Positions 32,844-42,202 are shown, numbered from the stretch's first letter. The stretch: DNA of 56,016 nucleotides from Bacteroidota bacterium (GCA_016715625.1 JADJZU010000029.1:1-56016); one strand, 5' to 3'. Translations and numbers: made by a program. Notes: a model not told the origin generated them from the sequence alone.

Positions 32844-33650
32844 TTATTTCATTTGCACAATTTGTCGGCTGAAAACTTCACCGTTTACAGTGAGTTTAAC
32901 AATCAACAGACCGCTTCCACCAAAACTCTTTCCGTTAAATGTATTGTTATAGCTGCCGGCTTTCTGATTTCCTTCAAACAATTGAGTTACCATTTTGCCA
33001 CTCATGTCAAAAATCTCCACCTTCACCTTGGCATCTTCTGAAAGCGTGTAATAAACGGTGGCGTTTTCAATAAAAGGATTTGGGAACACACTTACATTTA
33101 TCCTCTCTTCCACATTCACATTGTCAAAGTCCGATTTTAAAGAGGCCGTATTTCCGCTGTTATCTGCCTTAGTCAAATAAGTATAGCCTCCGCTGCATGG
33201 GTAATTGTAGACTTCCATATAGCTGGGTGTTTTGCCAAACATGACCAACTGGTCATCCTTTTTTTCAAAATAAAGTTCCCCGCTTTTAAAACACCACACT
33301 TTCCCTTCGGGGCGAATAGCACTTTTGATTTCTTTTTCTGCAAAGTGCAGTTTGTTACCTACTAGCACGCCTTCAATACGCATGTCGGCATATTCACCAT
33401 TACTATTGATGATGGTGGTAGTTCCTGTTACAATATCGCCTTCTTGCTTTAAATCAAACTCATATTCAAAAATCTCTATAAACGACTTTTGATCCCAGGA
33501 ATACTGTTTGCGCTTACCAACCCATTTACCGCTTACATCCAACTTAGACACCTGCTTTGCCGAAAGTGTAGTTGACCTTTGTTCCTGTGCATTGGAATAA
33601 CCCGAAAAAATAAAGACCAGAGCGAGAAGAAGTGCTGACATTTTTTTCAT
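32844..33650 (-). CDS. Secreted protein with T9SS sorting domain
   Basis: 268 residues from MKKMSALLLALVFIFSGYSNAQ (signal peptide); a longer in-frame leader is rejected. The middle (KWVGKRKQYSWDQKSFIEIFEYEFDLKQEGDIVTGTTTI, then GVLVGNKLHFAEKEI) looks like a small lipocalin-like or beta-barrel domain. The end (NVSVFPNPFIENATVYYTLSEDAKVKVEIFDMSG through SRQIVQMK) is a type A T9SS C-terminal domain. Two cysteines in the middle (WCFKSG, YPCSGG) could form a disulfide. Surface protein of unknown ligand. Confidence 0.85.
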   Translation of the reverse strand: MKKMSALLLALVFIFSGYSNAQEQRSTTLSAKQVSKLDVSGKWVGKRKQYSWDQKSFIEIFEYEFDLKQEGDIVTGTTTIINSNGEYADMRIEGVLVGNKLHFAEKEIKSAIRPEGKVWCFKSGELYFEKKDDQLVMFGKTPSYMEVYNYPCSGGYTYLTKADNSGNTASLKSDFDNVNVEERINVSVFPNPFIENATVYYTLSEDAKVKVEIFDMSGKMVTQLFEGNQKAGSYNNTFNGKSFGGSGLLIVKLTVNGEVFSRQIVQMK

Positions 33651-33835
33651 AATGAGTGATTTTAAGTTTTTACGAAATCTATTCATTGATTCTGTTTGAA
33701 TGAAATTCCATACGGAAGGTAAAACATTTTTTTGTCTCACCATAAGCCGATTGTTAAAAAACATTATACCATTTATCTTTTAAGCGTGGAGACGGGCAAA
33801 ACATTAGTCGCTTCAAATTTTATTTTTGGGGCCTC

Positions 33836-34831
33836 ATGATTATTCATCTCAAAAGCAGCACTTCGGAGGCAGAAGCGAAAGTGCTGGCAGAGCAAAACAA
33901 GGCTGTTCTTTTTAAAGACGAATGTTTTGTGCTGGTAACCTCTTCCAAAGTGAAAGAAGCGAATGCTGCCCTGCAACTTGCTGCCGACAAAATAGTAGTA
34001 ACGGAATCGGATATTCAACTGGCCGGCAAACCATACAGAGCAGACAAGCGAACCATTCAGGTGGCCGATTGGAGCATCGGTGGCCACACACAACATACGG
34101 TGCTCATCACCGGCCCTTGCAGCGTAGAAAGCGAAGAACAGATAGAGGCATCCGCCCAACTTTGTGTAGAAACAGGGGTGCGCGTGCTGCGGGCAGGTTG
34201 CTATAAACCACGCACCTCCCCTTATACCTTTCAGGGGCTTGGGTTAAATGGCTTGCTGCTCTTAGACAAAATGCGACAACGATTCGGGCTCCGGATTATT
34301 ACGGAGATACGCGACAGCAGTCATGCCGATGAGGTGATAGAATATGCCGACATTGTGCAGGTGGGTGCCAAAGCAATGTATGACCAGAGTGTATTGCGGA
34401 AATGTGGCAAAAGCGGTAAACCGGTGTTGCTGAAACGTGGATTTGGCAGCACATTGCAAGAGTTTGTGCAGGCAGCCGAGTTTGTACTCAGCGGTGGCAA
34501 TAGTCAGGTCATGCTGTGCGAAAGAGGCATTAGAACATTTGAAACCAAAACCAGATTTACGCTGGACCTTTGTGGTGCGGTGTGGTTAAAAAAACACACT
34601 AACCTTCCCGTGATTATTGACCCCAGCCATGCCATTGGATTTGCCTATGGGGTAGCTGATTTATCGCGAGCCTCATTAGCCCTGGGAGTGGATGGACTTT
34701 TAATAGAAACACATCCCAACCCAGCCGAAGCGCTGAGCGATGCAGAGCAGCAACTTAACTTTGATGAATTTAGAGCATTGAAAAATAGCCTGTCGACCCT
34801 GGCTACTGCGCTCGGACGAAAACTAATATGA
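33836..34831 (+). CDS. aroF: 3-deoxy-7-phosphoheptulonate (DAHP) synthase, class I-beta
   Basis: 331 residues. It condenses phosphoenolpyruvate with erythrose 4-phosphate, the first step to aromatic amino acids. An N-terminal ferredoxin-like regulatory domain (~1-75) precedes the barrel. Barrel motifs are ITGPCSVESEEQ, RAGCYKPRTSPYTFQGLG, QVGAKAMYDQSVL, LLKRGFGSTLQEF and IIDPSHAIGFAYGV; the metal ligands Cys, His, Glu and Asp are visible. A TATTTTTG box at 33821-33828 lies only 8 bases before the ATG, suggesting a very short or leaderless mRNA. It is followed after 9 bases by a purM-like gene. Confidence 0.92.
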   Translation: MIIHLKSSTSEAEAKVLAEQNKAVLFKDECFVLVTSSKVKEANAALQLAADKIVVTESDIQLAGKPYRADKRTIQVADWSIGGHTQHTVLITGPCSVESEEQIEASAQLCVETGVRVLRAGCYKPRTSPYTFQGLGLNGLLLLDKMRQRFGLRIITEIRDSSHADEVIEYADIVQVGAKAMYDQSVLRKCGKSGKPVLLKRGFGSTLQEFVQAAEFVLSGGNSQVMLCERGIRTFETKTRFTLDLCGAVWLKKHTNLPVIIDPSHAIGFAYGVADLSRASLALGVDGLLIETHPNPAEALSDAEQQLNFDEFRALKNSLSTLATALGRKLI

Positions 34832-34840
34832 ACTTAAACT

Positions 34841-35728
34841 ATGGATGATAAATACTTAAAACGTGGCGTGAGTGCCGGCAAAGAAGAAGTGCATGCTGCA
34901 GTAAAAAACATGTATCATGGGCTGTACCCAAAAGCATTCTGCAAAATTTTTGCGGATTATATGGGTGGCGATGAGGCCTATTGCAATGTAATGAGCAGCG
35001 ATGGCAGTGGCACCAAATCTATTTTAGCCTATCTGTATTGGAAAGAAACCGGAGATATTTCGGTGTGGAGGGGCATAGCACAAGATGCGATGGTAATGAA
35101 CCTGGACGATTTGGCTTGCGTGGGCGCTACTGACAACTTCCTCTACTCTTCCATCATCAACCGCAATAAGAGTTTGATACCCGGAGAGGTGATTGCTGAA
35201 ATCATAAAAGGGAGTAATGAGTTTATCGACCGGATGCGCGATTTTGGTGTAAATATTCATGCCATGGGTGGCGAAACCGCAGACCTGGGCGATTGTGTGC
35301 GCACCACCACCGTGGATGCCACCATGACCGTTCGATTAAAAAAATCGGAACTTATCCTCACCCAAAATATTGTTCCCGGAGATGTGATTGTAGGATTGGC
35401 CTCGTACGGAAAAGCCACTTATGAAGAGGAGTATAACAGCGGCATCAGCAGCAACGGACTTACCTCTGCCCGACACGACCTGTTGCAACACAGCTATGCC
35501 GACAAATACCCTGAAACGTTCGATGCTTCCATCGACAGTGACTTGGTATATGCCGGTTCGCTGCGACTGACTGACCCGCTGAACGGCACTCCGCTGAACA
35601 TCGGCAAAGCGGTGTTGTCGCCCACCAGGACCTACGTTCCGGTTCGGATAGGTTTTGTAGAAAAAGCAGAGAGAGCAGAAGTCGTGATTAATGCAAATGA
35701 AGCTGAATTCCATTATCCGCAGGTGTAG
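34841..35728 (+). CDS. purM: Phosphoribosylformylglycinamidine cyclo-ligase (AIR synthetase), apparently internally deleted
   Basis: 295 residues where Bacteroidota PurM is usually near 390. The N-terminal ATP/FGAM domain is intact: YLKRGVSAGKEEVH, SDGSGTKSILAYLYWKETGD, IAQDAMVMNLDDLACVGAT, GETADLGDCVRTT. The C-terminal domain begins (GDVIVGLASYGKATYEEEYNSGISSNGLTSARHD) and reaches VLSPTRTYVPV, then jumps to RIGFVEKAERAEVVINANEAEFHYP. The latter resembles the very last strands of the family. Some 90 residues that complete the catalytic dimer are missing with no frameshift visible. It is either a real deletion (so another copy must exist), a divergent paralogue, or an assembly collapse. Confidence 0.8.
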   Translation: MDDKYLKRGVSAGKEEVHAAVKNMYHGLYPKAFCKIFADYMGGDEAYCNVMSSDGSGTKSILAYLYWKETGDISVWRGIAQDAMVMNLDDLACVGATDNFLYSSIINRNKSLIPGEVIAEIIKGSNEFIDRMRDFGVNIHAMGGETADLGDCVRTTTVDATMTVRLKKSELILTQNIVPGDVIVGLASYGKATYEEEYNSGISSNGLTSARHDLLQHSYADKYPETFDASIDSDLVYAGSLRLTDPLNGTPLNIGKAVLSPTRTYVPVRIGFVEKAERAEVVINANEAEFHYPQV

Positions 35729-35747
35729 TTATTCTAAAAGGTAAACC

Positions 35748-37349
35748 ATGAGAATATTAACGGTGCTGCTTTTACTGTTATACGGTTTTGTGTCATCGGC
35801 ACAAAACTATGTTTGGGCCAAGGGCGAAGGCGGAATAGGCAACGATGCCGCTAACGGCATTGCCCTGGATGCCGATGGCAACACCTACATAACAGGAAAC
35901 TTTGCCGGCTCGGCCAACTTCAGCGGCCAAAGCATACAAGGCGGAAATCTGTATGATGTCTTTATTGCAAAATATGGCCCTTCGGGGAATCTGCTTTGGG
36001 TAAAAAGCAATGGCGGAGTCAACAATGAACAAGGCAATGCTATCCGCGTAAAAGGCGGGTTTATCTATATCTGCGGGTTTATGGAAGACAGTTGCTACTT
36101 CGGCAATCAACTGTTTTTAACCAGCGGAGAAGCCGATGTATTTACAGCCAAGTATGACCTGGATGGCAATTTGATTTGGGTGAGAAAAGCAGGCGGAACC
36201 GGTTTTGATTATGCCTCCTCGCTGGATGTGGACGACCAGGGCCATATCTACATTGCAGGCACCTACGAAAACGCCATCACCTTCGACACGGCCCAGTTAT
36301 CTACCACTAATCTCTTTGCCGAATCGTTCTATGCCAAATATGACGGCAATGGTCAATTGTTATGGGCAAAATCGACAAAAGGCAATTCTACCAATCAACT
36401 CACCGGCATTGCAGTAGCAGGCGATGCGCTCTACACCACCGGATTCTTTGGCGGCAACTTTAAAATTGGCAATACGTCACTCAATTCCTCTACACCCAGT
36501 TACGATATTGTTTTAGCCCGCCTCGACCTGAACGGAAACCTGCAATGGATGAAAAAAGCAGGTAGCACATTGGAAGATGCTGCCAACGCGCTCTGCATTG
36601 ACCAGGCCGGACAAGCCATCATTGGCGGCTATTTTGCCGGAACCGCCAGCTTCGATAACCATACTGTTACTTACTACGATTACAACGATGCGTTTGTGGC
36701 TAAATATGATTCATCCGGTAATAATCTGTGGGTGAGGGCCGGCAAAGGTCCCGAGCTGGATGCCGTTTTTGGTATAACCACCGATGCCGAAAACAACATT
36801 TACGCCACTGGTCTTTTTGAAGCCAGTCTGGATGTGGAAGGCACTTTGCTTACCGGACCTGACCGCGAAGTATTTATCATCAGCTACAACCCACAAGGAA
36901 GTTTGCGATGGGCTACCAAAGGCGGTGGTATACAAACCGAATGTGGTTTGGGCATCGCCATCAAGGATAACTCGAATGTTATGGCTTGCGGTTATTACCT
37001 GCATACCTGTTCCTTTGGCACTATATCGCTCGACTATGCCGATGCCAACGATTTATTTTTGCTGGAATACGACCAGCCTTTTGTATCCGGTATAGAGAAC
37101 AATCCGACTGCTTTACGTCAAAAACTCTATCCCACTATTATCCAAAATTTAGACGAACTGATTCTTCCGGATTGGGCTCAAGCTAACGCAACCCTGCAGG
37201 TATTTAACGGCCTGGGGCAACTGCTCTATCAAACAACGCTTACTTCCAACCGAATACTTTCGCACCCTGCTTTACCATCGGGAATGTATATTATCGCTAT
37301 CCGCAATGAAGCGAACTCCATCAACCAAAAGATATTCCTGAGACCATAG
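35748..37349 (+). CDS. SBBP-repeat beta-propeller protein with T9SS sorting domain
   Basis: 533 residues with signal peptide MRILTVLLLLLYGFVSSAQ. About seven repeats of ~55-60 residues follow the pattern GxxxDxGNxYITGxFxGxxxF...DxFIAKYxxxGNLLWVKxxGG (for example near residues 40-90, 145-195, 330-380), i.e. SBBP repeats predicting a beta propeller. The last ~75 residues (LRQKLYPTIIQNLDELILP to NQKIFLRP) form a type A T9SS domain. Exported to the surface; ligand unknown. It is 19 bases after the purM-like gene but functionally unrelated. Confidence 0.88.
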   Translation: MRILTVLLLLLYGFVSSAQNYVWAKGEGGIGNDAANGIALDADGNTYITGNFAGSANFSGQSIQGGNLYDVFIAKYGPSGNLLWVKSNGGVNNEQGNAIRVKGGFIYICGFMEDSCYFGNQLFLTSGEADVFTAKYDLDGNLIWVRKAGGTGFDYASSLDVDDQGHIYIAGTYENAITFDTAQLSTTNLFAESFYAKYDGNGQLLWAKSTKGNSTNQLTGIAVAGDALYTTGFFGGNFKIGNTSLNSSTPSYDIVLARLDLNGNLQWMKKAGSTLEDAANALCIDQAGQAIIGGYFAGTASFDNHTVTYYDYNDAFVAKYDSSGNNLWVRAGKGPELDAVFGITTDAENNIYATGLFEASLDVEGTLLTGPDREVFIISYNPQGSLRWATKGGGIQTECGLGIAIKDNSNVMACGYYLHTCSFGTISLDYADANDLFLLEYDQPFVSGIENNPTALRQKLYPTIIQNLDELILPDWAQANATLQVFNGLGQLLYQTTLTSNRILSHPALPSGMYIIAIRNEANSINQKIFLRP

Positions 37350-37357
37350 CCTGAAAG

Positions 37358-37385
37358 CAAAAAGGCGGGATGACCCGCCTTTTTG
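37358..37385. terminator. Bidirectional intrinsic terminator
   Basis: CAAAAAGGCGGG / CCCGCCTTTTTG, a perfect 12-bp stem with an ATGA loop, has A and T tracts on both sides. It lies between the convergent SBBP gene and etfA and serves both. Confidence 0.9.
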
Positions 37386-37405
37386 TTATTCCTGTTGTTA
37401 CAGTA

Positions 37406-38371
37406 TTAGTTCGCTGCTTTCAACTTGCGAACGGCTGCGTTAAACTTCGGCATTACTTCAAAAGCATCGCCTACAATACCATAGTCAGCGGCTTTGAAGA
37501 ACGGAGCTTCCGGGTCGGTGTTGATTACCACAATTACCTTAGAGCTGTTGACACCCGCTAAGTGCTGAATAGCACCGGAAATACCCACGGCAATGTATAA
37601 GTTAGGGCGAATGGTTAATCCAGTTTGTCCCACGTGCTCGTGGTGCGGACGCCAGTCTACATCGGCCACCGCGCGGGAACAAGCCGTAGCGGCTCCCAAC
37701 AAACCGGCCAACTCTTCAATCATTCCCCAGTTCTCGGGGCCTTTTAAACCACGACCGGCCGATACCACGAGGTCAGCTTCGGTCAATGGAATGGTGCCGG
37801 TGATTTTATCTTGTCCTTTAACCACAGTAGAGAAATCGGCATCGCTCACGGCAGGCGCAAAGGCTTCCACGATGGCTGTCCCTGCTCCTTTTACCGGAGA
37901 TAAAGAGTTTGGGTTAACGGCTACAATTTTCTTCTCGGTATTGATTTGATACTGGGCCGATGCTTTGCCGGAGAATACATTCTTCTTAAACAAACCATTA
38001 GCGGGCAACTCTACAGCCCCCGGAACATAGCCTGCCTTTAAACGAACACTCAGGCGAGGAGCTAACAGTTTTCCGTTGTTGTTGAACGACAATACCACAT
38101 AAGTGGCAGCGGCTGCGTTCACCGCTTCGGCCACCGCTTTGGTGTATGCTTTAGAATCAAAATGGTTGAAACGGGCATCAGAGGCGTGCAATACTTTGCT
38201 TACCCCTACCTGACCCAAAGAAGCTAACTCCTCGGCACCGGCTTCGCCCAATACCACAGCTACGCTGGCCAGTCCATTGGCTTCGGCTGTTTTGGAACCA
38301 TAGTAGGCAGCCTCCAAAGAAGCTTTCTTGATTTTACCCTCATTTATTTCTACGAATGTTAATACTGACAT
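37406..38371 (-). CDS. etfA: Electron transfer flavoprotein, alpha subunit
   Basis: 321 residues. The C-terminal FAD domain is well conserved: VSAGRGLKGPENWGMIEELAGLLGAATACSRAVADVDWRP, then EHVGQTGLTIRPNLYIAVGISGAIQHLAGVN and VINTDPEAPFFKAADYGIVGD. With EtfB it carries electrons from acyl-CoA dehydrogenases to ETF-quinone oxidoreductase. It lies 37 bases after etfB. Neighbouring enoyl-CoA hydratase and Nuo genes fit a beta-oxidation/respiration role. Confidence 0.95.
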   Translation of the reverse strand: MSVLTFVEINEGKIKKASLEAAYYGSKTAEANGLASVAVVLGEAGAEELASLGQVGVSKVLHASDARFNHFDSKAYTKAVAEAVNAAAATYVVLSFNNNGKLLAPRLSVRLKAGYVPGAVELPANGLFKKNVFSGKASAQYQINTEKKIVAVNPNSLSPVKGAGTAIVEAFAPAVSDADFSTVVKGQDKITGTIPLTEADLVVSAGRGLKGPENWGMIEELAGLLGAATACSRAVADVDWRPHHEHVGQTGLTIRPNLYIAVGISGAIQHLAGVNSSKVIVVINTDPEAPFFKAADYGIVGDAFEVMPKFNAAVRKLKAAN

Positions 38372-38408
38372 GGCGCTTGATTGATTATAGTTTTAAAAAA
38401 TAGGGAGA

Positions 38409-39149
38409 TTAAAATGCCTTTGCTTCTTCGTGCAGTAACCTTACCAGTTCTTCCACATTGTCTTTGTCTACCAGTTTCACCTGCTTGGCTTTATCAGGCA
38501 GGGCATATGATGCAATGGTGGTAAGTTTATCGTCTGCTGTGGCGGCTACTACGGCCAGAGGCTTGGTGCGGGCACCCATAATTCCTTTCATGTTAGGAAT
38601 ACGCGCTTCGGCCAGTTCCTTTTGTGCGCAAACTACCATCGGCAATTTTACTTCTACGGTTTCGGTGCCGCCCTCAATTTCGCGTTTCAAAGTGGCTACT
38701 CCGTTAGCTACATCCAATTTCTGCACCAGGGCCACGCAAGGCAAATCCAAGAACTCGGCTACCATACCACCCACCTGAAAGGAGTTGTAGTCTATGGTTT
38801 CTTTACCGGCTATAATGAGGTCGTAGTTTTCTGTTTTGGCGTGGTTGGCAATCTGTGCGGCTACAAAGTAAGCATCGGTTGGGTCGGCATCTACGCGTAC
38901 TGCTTTATCGGCACCAATGGCCAGGGCTTTGCGGATAATCTGCTCCGAATCGGCTCCGCCTACATGTATTACTACTACTTCGCCCCCTTGCTGCTCTTTC
39001 AGCTCGCAGGCGCGCACCAGTGCATACCATTCATCGGTAGGATTCATGATAAAAGTAACGCCATCGGTAACAAACTTGGTGTTGTTCTCTGCGAAGGCAA
39101 TTTTGGAAGTAGTGTCGGGCACTTTTGCTATTGGAACTAGAATTTTCAT
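38409..39149 (-). CDS. etfB: Electron transfer flavoprotein, beta subunit
   Basis: 246 residues. MKILVPIAKVPDTTSKIAF, NPTDEWYALVRACELKEQQGGEVVVIHVG, ALAIGADKAVRVDAD, LIIAGKETIDYNSFQVGGMVAEFLDLPCVALVQ and IPNMKGIMGARTKPL are the family's landmarks, including the AMP-binding region. It is first in the etfBA operon and starts at ATG 39149. Normal length with no missing segment. Confidence 0.95.
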   Translation of the reverse strand: MKILVPIAKVPDTTSKIAFAENNTKFVTDGVTFIMNPTDEWYALVRACELKEQQGGEVVVIHVGGADSEQIIRKALAIGADKAVRVDADPTDAYFVAAQIANHAKTENYDLIIAGKETIDYNSFQVGGMVAEFLDLPCVALVQKLDVANGVATLKREIEGGTETVEVKLPMVVCAQKELAEARIPNMKGIMGARTKPLAVVAATADDKLTTIASYALPDKAKQVKLVDKDNVEELVRLLHEEAKAF

Positions 39150-39173
39150 TTGTGTGTTTTTAAAAATGACGTG

Positions 39174-39203
39174 CGAAAATATTTAAGCCAAGTAACTTTC
39201 AAA
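39174..39203 (-). promoter_or_regulatory. Probable etfBA promoter
   Basis: On the minus strand TTTG (39203-39200), 18 bases, then TATTTTCG (39181-39174). This is one mismatch from TAnnTTTG, 25 bases before the etfB ATG. Confidence 0.4.
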
Positions 39204-39290
39204 ATCTCAAACAGTCGATAGCTCATTTTGTTGCGCAATAGTTGTAAACAAATGAAAGCCGGTGAGCGCGTATATTTCTACTATTGCGGC

Positions 39291-39602
39291 ATGAACCGCT
39301 TAGACACCCTCTTGAAAATGGCGGCCGATAAGCCGCACGATCCGTTTCTGCAATATGCTCTGGCACTGGAATATGTGTCGCTGCAGCAGGCAGATAAGGC
39401 TTTGGCATTCTTTGCAGCGCTCATTGAGGAACACCCGGCTTACCTCCCCACCTATTATCAATACGGACAATGGCTGGAGAGCAACGGCCAAAACACCGAA
39501 GCCCTACGCATCTACACACAAGGCCATCAGCTGGCGCTGCAGCTGCACGATACCAAGACCGCCCGCGAGCTACAGCAAGCCATGGACAACATAGAAGACT
39601 AG
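39291..39602 (+). CDS. Small TPR-type protein
   Basis: 103 residues from MNRLDTLLKMAADKPHDPF. Three helical pairs follow the tetratricopeptide pattern: PFLQYALALEYVSLQQADKALAFFAALIEEHPAYLPTYYQYGQWLESNGQNTEALRIYTQGHQLA. It probably mediates protein contacts in the cytosol; partners unknown. The ATG at 39291 is preferred over upstream in-frame starts because the TPR begins directly. It lies 27 bases before an MFS transporter gene, so the two are probably one unit. Confidence 0.8.
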   Translation: MNRLDTLLKMAADKPHDPFLQYALALEYVSLQQADKALAFFAALIEEHPAYLPTYYQYGQWLESNGQNTEALRIYTQGHQLALQLHDTKTARELQQAMDNIED

Positions 39603-39629
39603 TGGGCTATTTTATTTTCTTCGCGCCTT

Positions 39630-40868
39630 ATGGCTGACAAGAAGCAACTGAATCCCACGCTGGCGGTTTTCATAACTGTCTTTATCGACTTGCTGGGCGT
39701 AGGCATCATTATTCCGGTTTTTGCACCACTCATTATTGAAAACAAACACGGCATGATGCCGGCCGAAATGACCGAGGCCACTCGCAGCATCTTCTATGGT
39801 TTTTTGACGGCCACCTTTCCTTTCTTTCAGTTTTTCGGGGCTCCCATATTGGGAACACTGGCCGATAAATATGGCCGAAAGAAGATTTTGCAGATATCGC
39901 TGGTGGGCACCTTTATAGGCTATGTGCTGTTTGCCCTTTCTATCCATTATCAAATACTCTGGATGCTGTTTCTGGCACGGGCCATACCGGGGTTTATGGG
40001 GGGCAACATCTCCATAGTGTCGGCAGCACTGGCCGATATTTCCAAGCCCGAAGAGCGCGCCAAAAACTTTGGACTAATAGGTATGGCCTTTGGTATGGGC
40101 TTTATTTTTGGACCTGCTATTGGCGGCCTGCTGGCCGATAGCAGTCTGGTGGCCTGGTTCGATTACTCCACTCCGCTTTGGTTTACGGCCCTGCTCACCC
40201 TGGTCAACTTATATTATGTGCGGCAGCAGTTTCCCGAAACCTTTAAGCCCGATGCTCCGGGACGCATTACCATGCTGGCCGGCATCCGGAATCTGCAAAA
40301 GGCCTTTGGCATGAAAAACATGCGCGTGATACTGCTCACCATCTTTTTGCAGGCCTTTGGCTTTAGTTTCTTTATGCAGTTTAACCAGGTGTATCTCATC
40401 AAAAAATTTCAGTTTGATGAAAAGAGTATCGGGCTGTTCTTTGCCTACATCGGCATCTGGATTGCCTTTACGCAAGGCGTGATTGTGCGCAGGGTAGCCG
40501 CCCGCTACCACTCGTCACAGGTGCTCAAGGTATCGCTGCTGGGCATGAGCCTTACACTGCTGGCTATCCTGCTGCCCGACCAATGGTGGATGCTGCTGTT
40601 CATTAATCCGTTTATTGCCTTTTTTCAGGGCAGCACGCAGCCCAACCAAACCAACCTGGTGTCGCAGATGGCCTCCCGCAATAATCAGGGAGAGATACTG
40701 GGCATTCAACAAAGTATTGCCTCCATTGCCTTTACGGTGCCACCCATCCTGGCCGGCTTTATGGTGTCGGTGGATTTTCGCCTGCCCATAGTGGCCAGCG
40801 CCCTGATGCTGCTCCTGGCCTGGCTCAACTTCTTTTTCCGGTTTAAGCCATCGCCTGCGGCAGAATAA
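39630..40868 (+). CDS. MFS transporter, TetA-like (DHA1 type)
   Basis: 412 residues and 12 predicted helices. Helix 1 holds FIDLLGVGIIIPVFAPLI, loop 2-3 the MFS motif A (GTLADKYGRKKIL), helix 4 FLARAIPGFMGGN, and helix 5 the antiporter motif C (GLIGMAFGMGFIFGPAIGGLLAD). This layout is that of proton-driven drug or metabolite exporters related to TetA. The substrate is unknown, and resistance should not be assumed. Co-oriented with the TPR gene upstream. Confidence 0.88.
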   Translation: MADKKQLNPTLAVFITVFIDLLGVGIIIPVFAPLIIENKHGMMPAEMTEATRSIFYGFLTATFPFFQFFGAPILGTLADKYGRKKILQISLVGTFIGYVLFALSIHYQILWMLFLARAIPGFMGGNISIVSAALADISKPEERAKNFGLIGMAFGMGFIFGPAIGGLLADSSLVAWFDYSTPLWFTALLTLVNLYYVRQQFPETFKPDAPGRITMLAGIRNLQKAFGMKNMRVILLTIFLQAFGFSFFMQFNQVYLIKKFQFDEKSIGLFFAYIGIWIAFTQGVIVRRVAARYHSSQVLKVSLLGMSLTLLAILLPDQWWMLLFINPFIAFFQGSTQPNQTNLVSQMASRNNQGEILGIQQSIASIAFTVPPILAGFMVSVDFRLPIVASALMLLLAWLNFFFRFKPSPAAE

Positions 40869-40927
40869 GAACCGGGGATGTAAAACAAATGTGGCCTTTG
40901 CAGCGTTATGTTTTAAATCCCGCATCT

Positions 40928-41533
40928 ATGAACCGATTCGCTTTGGCCCTTTTAACGCTGACTTCGGTAATTGTTTTCAGCAGTTGCAGTTTAGTTAACC
41001 TGCATGTGACCAAATCTTTTGAAAAGAATGTGGCCAATGGACCCTACGATGTGGTGATAGTACCGGGGCTGCCCTTTGATACCCTGAGGGTAAATCCCCT
41101 CTTTAAAGCGCGAATGCTTTGGGCCAAGCATTTATACGAAACCGGAGTGGCCCGCAACATTATTTTTTCGGGTTCGGCTGTGCACAGCCCCTATGTGGAG
41201 GGGCAGATTATGAAAATGATAGCCGACTCGCTGGGCATTCCCACTGAGCACACTTTTGTGGAGGCAGAAGCGCTGCACAGCACCGAGAATGTGGAATACG
41301 GATATGCCCTGGCGCAGCGGCTGGGCTTTAGCAAAGTAGCCGTGGCTACCGACCCTTTTCAAAATCTGTTTCTCAAAAACTTTGCCGGCAGGCACAATGT
41401 GCCGCTGCCGTTTTTATCGTTCAGCATTGATTCTATGCCCGAGTATACCAAGCAAAGCATTCCGCGCGTAAATCACGAGGACGCGTATGTGATGAATTTT
41501 ATTCCGCTCAAAGACCGCGAGCCGGATTTTTAA
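40928..41533 (+). CDS. YdcF/SanA-like (DUF218) lipoprotein
   Basis: 201 residues starting MNRFALALLTLTSVIVFSSCS, a lipoprotein signal with lipobox FSSC. The domain shows YDVVIVPGLPFDTLR, ARMLWAKHLYETGVARNIIFSG, YVEGQIMKMIADSLGIPTEHTFVEAEALHSTENVEYG and KVAVATDPF. These are the DUF218 core motifs (the acidic-Ser/Thr and ENV regions). The family is linked to envelope or cell-wall maintenance in E. coli, with the reaction unknown. ATG at 40928 is chosen for the signal peptide. Confidence 0.85.
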   Translation: MNRFALALLTLTSVIVFSSCSLVNLHVTKSFEKNVANGPYDVVIVPGLPFDTLRVNPLFKARMLWAKHLYETGVARNIIFSGSAVHSPYVEGQIMKMIADSLGIPTEHTFVEAEALHSTENVEYGYALAQRLGFSKVAVATDPFQNLFLKNFAGRHNVPLPFLSFSIDSMPEYTKQSIPRVNHEDAYVMNFIPLKDREPDF

Positions 41534-41539
41534 GCCCTG

Positions 41540-42199
41540 CTAACCCTGTCGCTTTTGCAGCGTCTCATAAGCTCTGCGCACGGCCAGAAACTTTTGTTTC
41601 TGTGCTTCGTGCTGTGCCGCATGGGTTTGCTTGTCGGGGTGATATTTCAAGGTGAGTTTGCGGTAAGCGGCTTTCACTTCCTCGGGGCTGGCATCTTCGT
41701 TCAGGCCAAGCACGGCATATGGATTGCTGCGGCTCATAAAATCTTCCTGCAAAGCTTTAAAGTCAGCTTCGTTCACCCCCAGATATTTGGCTATGCGATG
41801 AATGCAGCGCATTTCTTTAGGGTTTACAAAATCGTCTGCGGCAGCCACCTCCAGCAGAAAGTGCAACACGCTGAGAGCTGAGGGATAAGTAATAAGCAGT
41901 TTGAGTACCGAACAAGCCATTTTGGTAAAAGGCTCGGTGCCGGTTTCCACATGCCCGGCCACCACACGGCCCACCTGCCGGGCCGAGGTATCCCAGTGCT
42001 GCTCCCAGTAGCGCTCAATGTATTGCTCGGTTTCGGAGGTAAAGTTTTTGTCGCAGCGGATGACCGCTGCCGCCAGCACCAGCATGGCGTTCTTTATTTC
42101 CTTATCGCGCTCGCGGGTGCGTGTGCTTTGGCGGCCGGGGTCTTCGTCTCCGGCACCGTGCACCATTTGCAGCAGCGATTGGAACGGATGCTTGGCCAT
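41540..42199 (-). CDS. TerB-like plus DnaJ-domain protein (DjlA-like)
   Basis: 219 residues. A helical TerB-like domain (about 30-140, with AMLVLAAAVIRCDKNFTSET and LHFLLEVAAADDFVNPKEMRCIHRIAKYLGVNEADF) is followed by a C-terminal J domain (~160-219). The J domain contains NPYAVLGLNEDASPEEVKAAYRKLTLKYHPDKQ; the HPD triad needed to stimulate DnaK is intact. Unlike E. coli DjlA there is no N-terminal membrane anchor, so it is cytosolic. It lies four bases downstream of the aspartyl-protease-like gene, on the same strand. Confidence 0.88.
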   Translation of the reverse strand: MAKHPFQSLLQMVHGAGDEDPGRQSTRTRERDKEIKNAMLVLAAAVIRCDKNFTSETEQYIERYWEQHWDTSARQVGRVVAGHVETGTEPFTKMACSVLKLLITYPSALSVLHFLLEVAAADDFVNPKEMRCIHRIAKYLGVNEADFKALQEDFMSRSNPYAVLGLNEDASPEEVKAAYRKLTLKYHPDKQTHAAQHEAQKQKFLAVRRAYETLQKRQG

Positions 42200-42202
42200 G
42201 GC

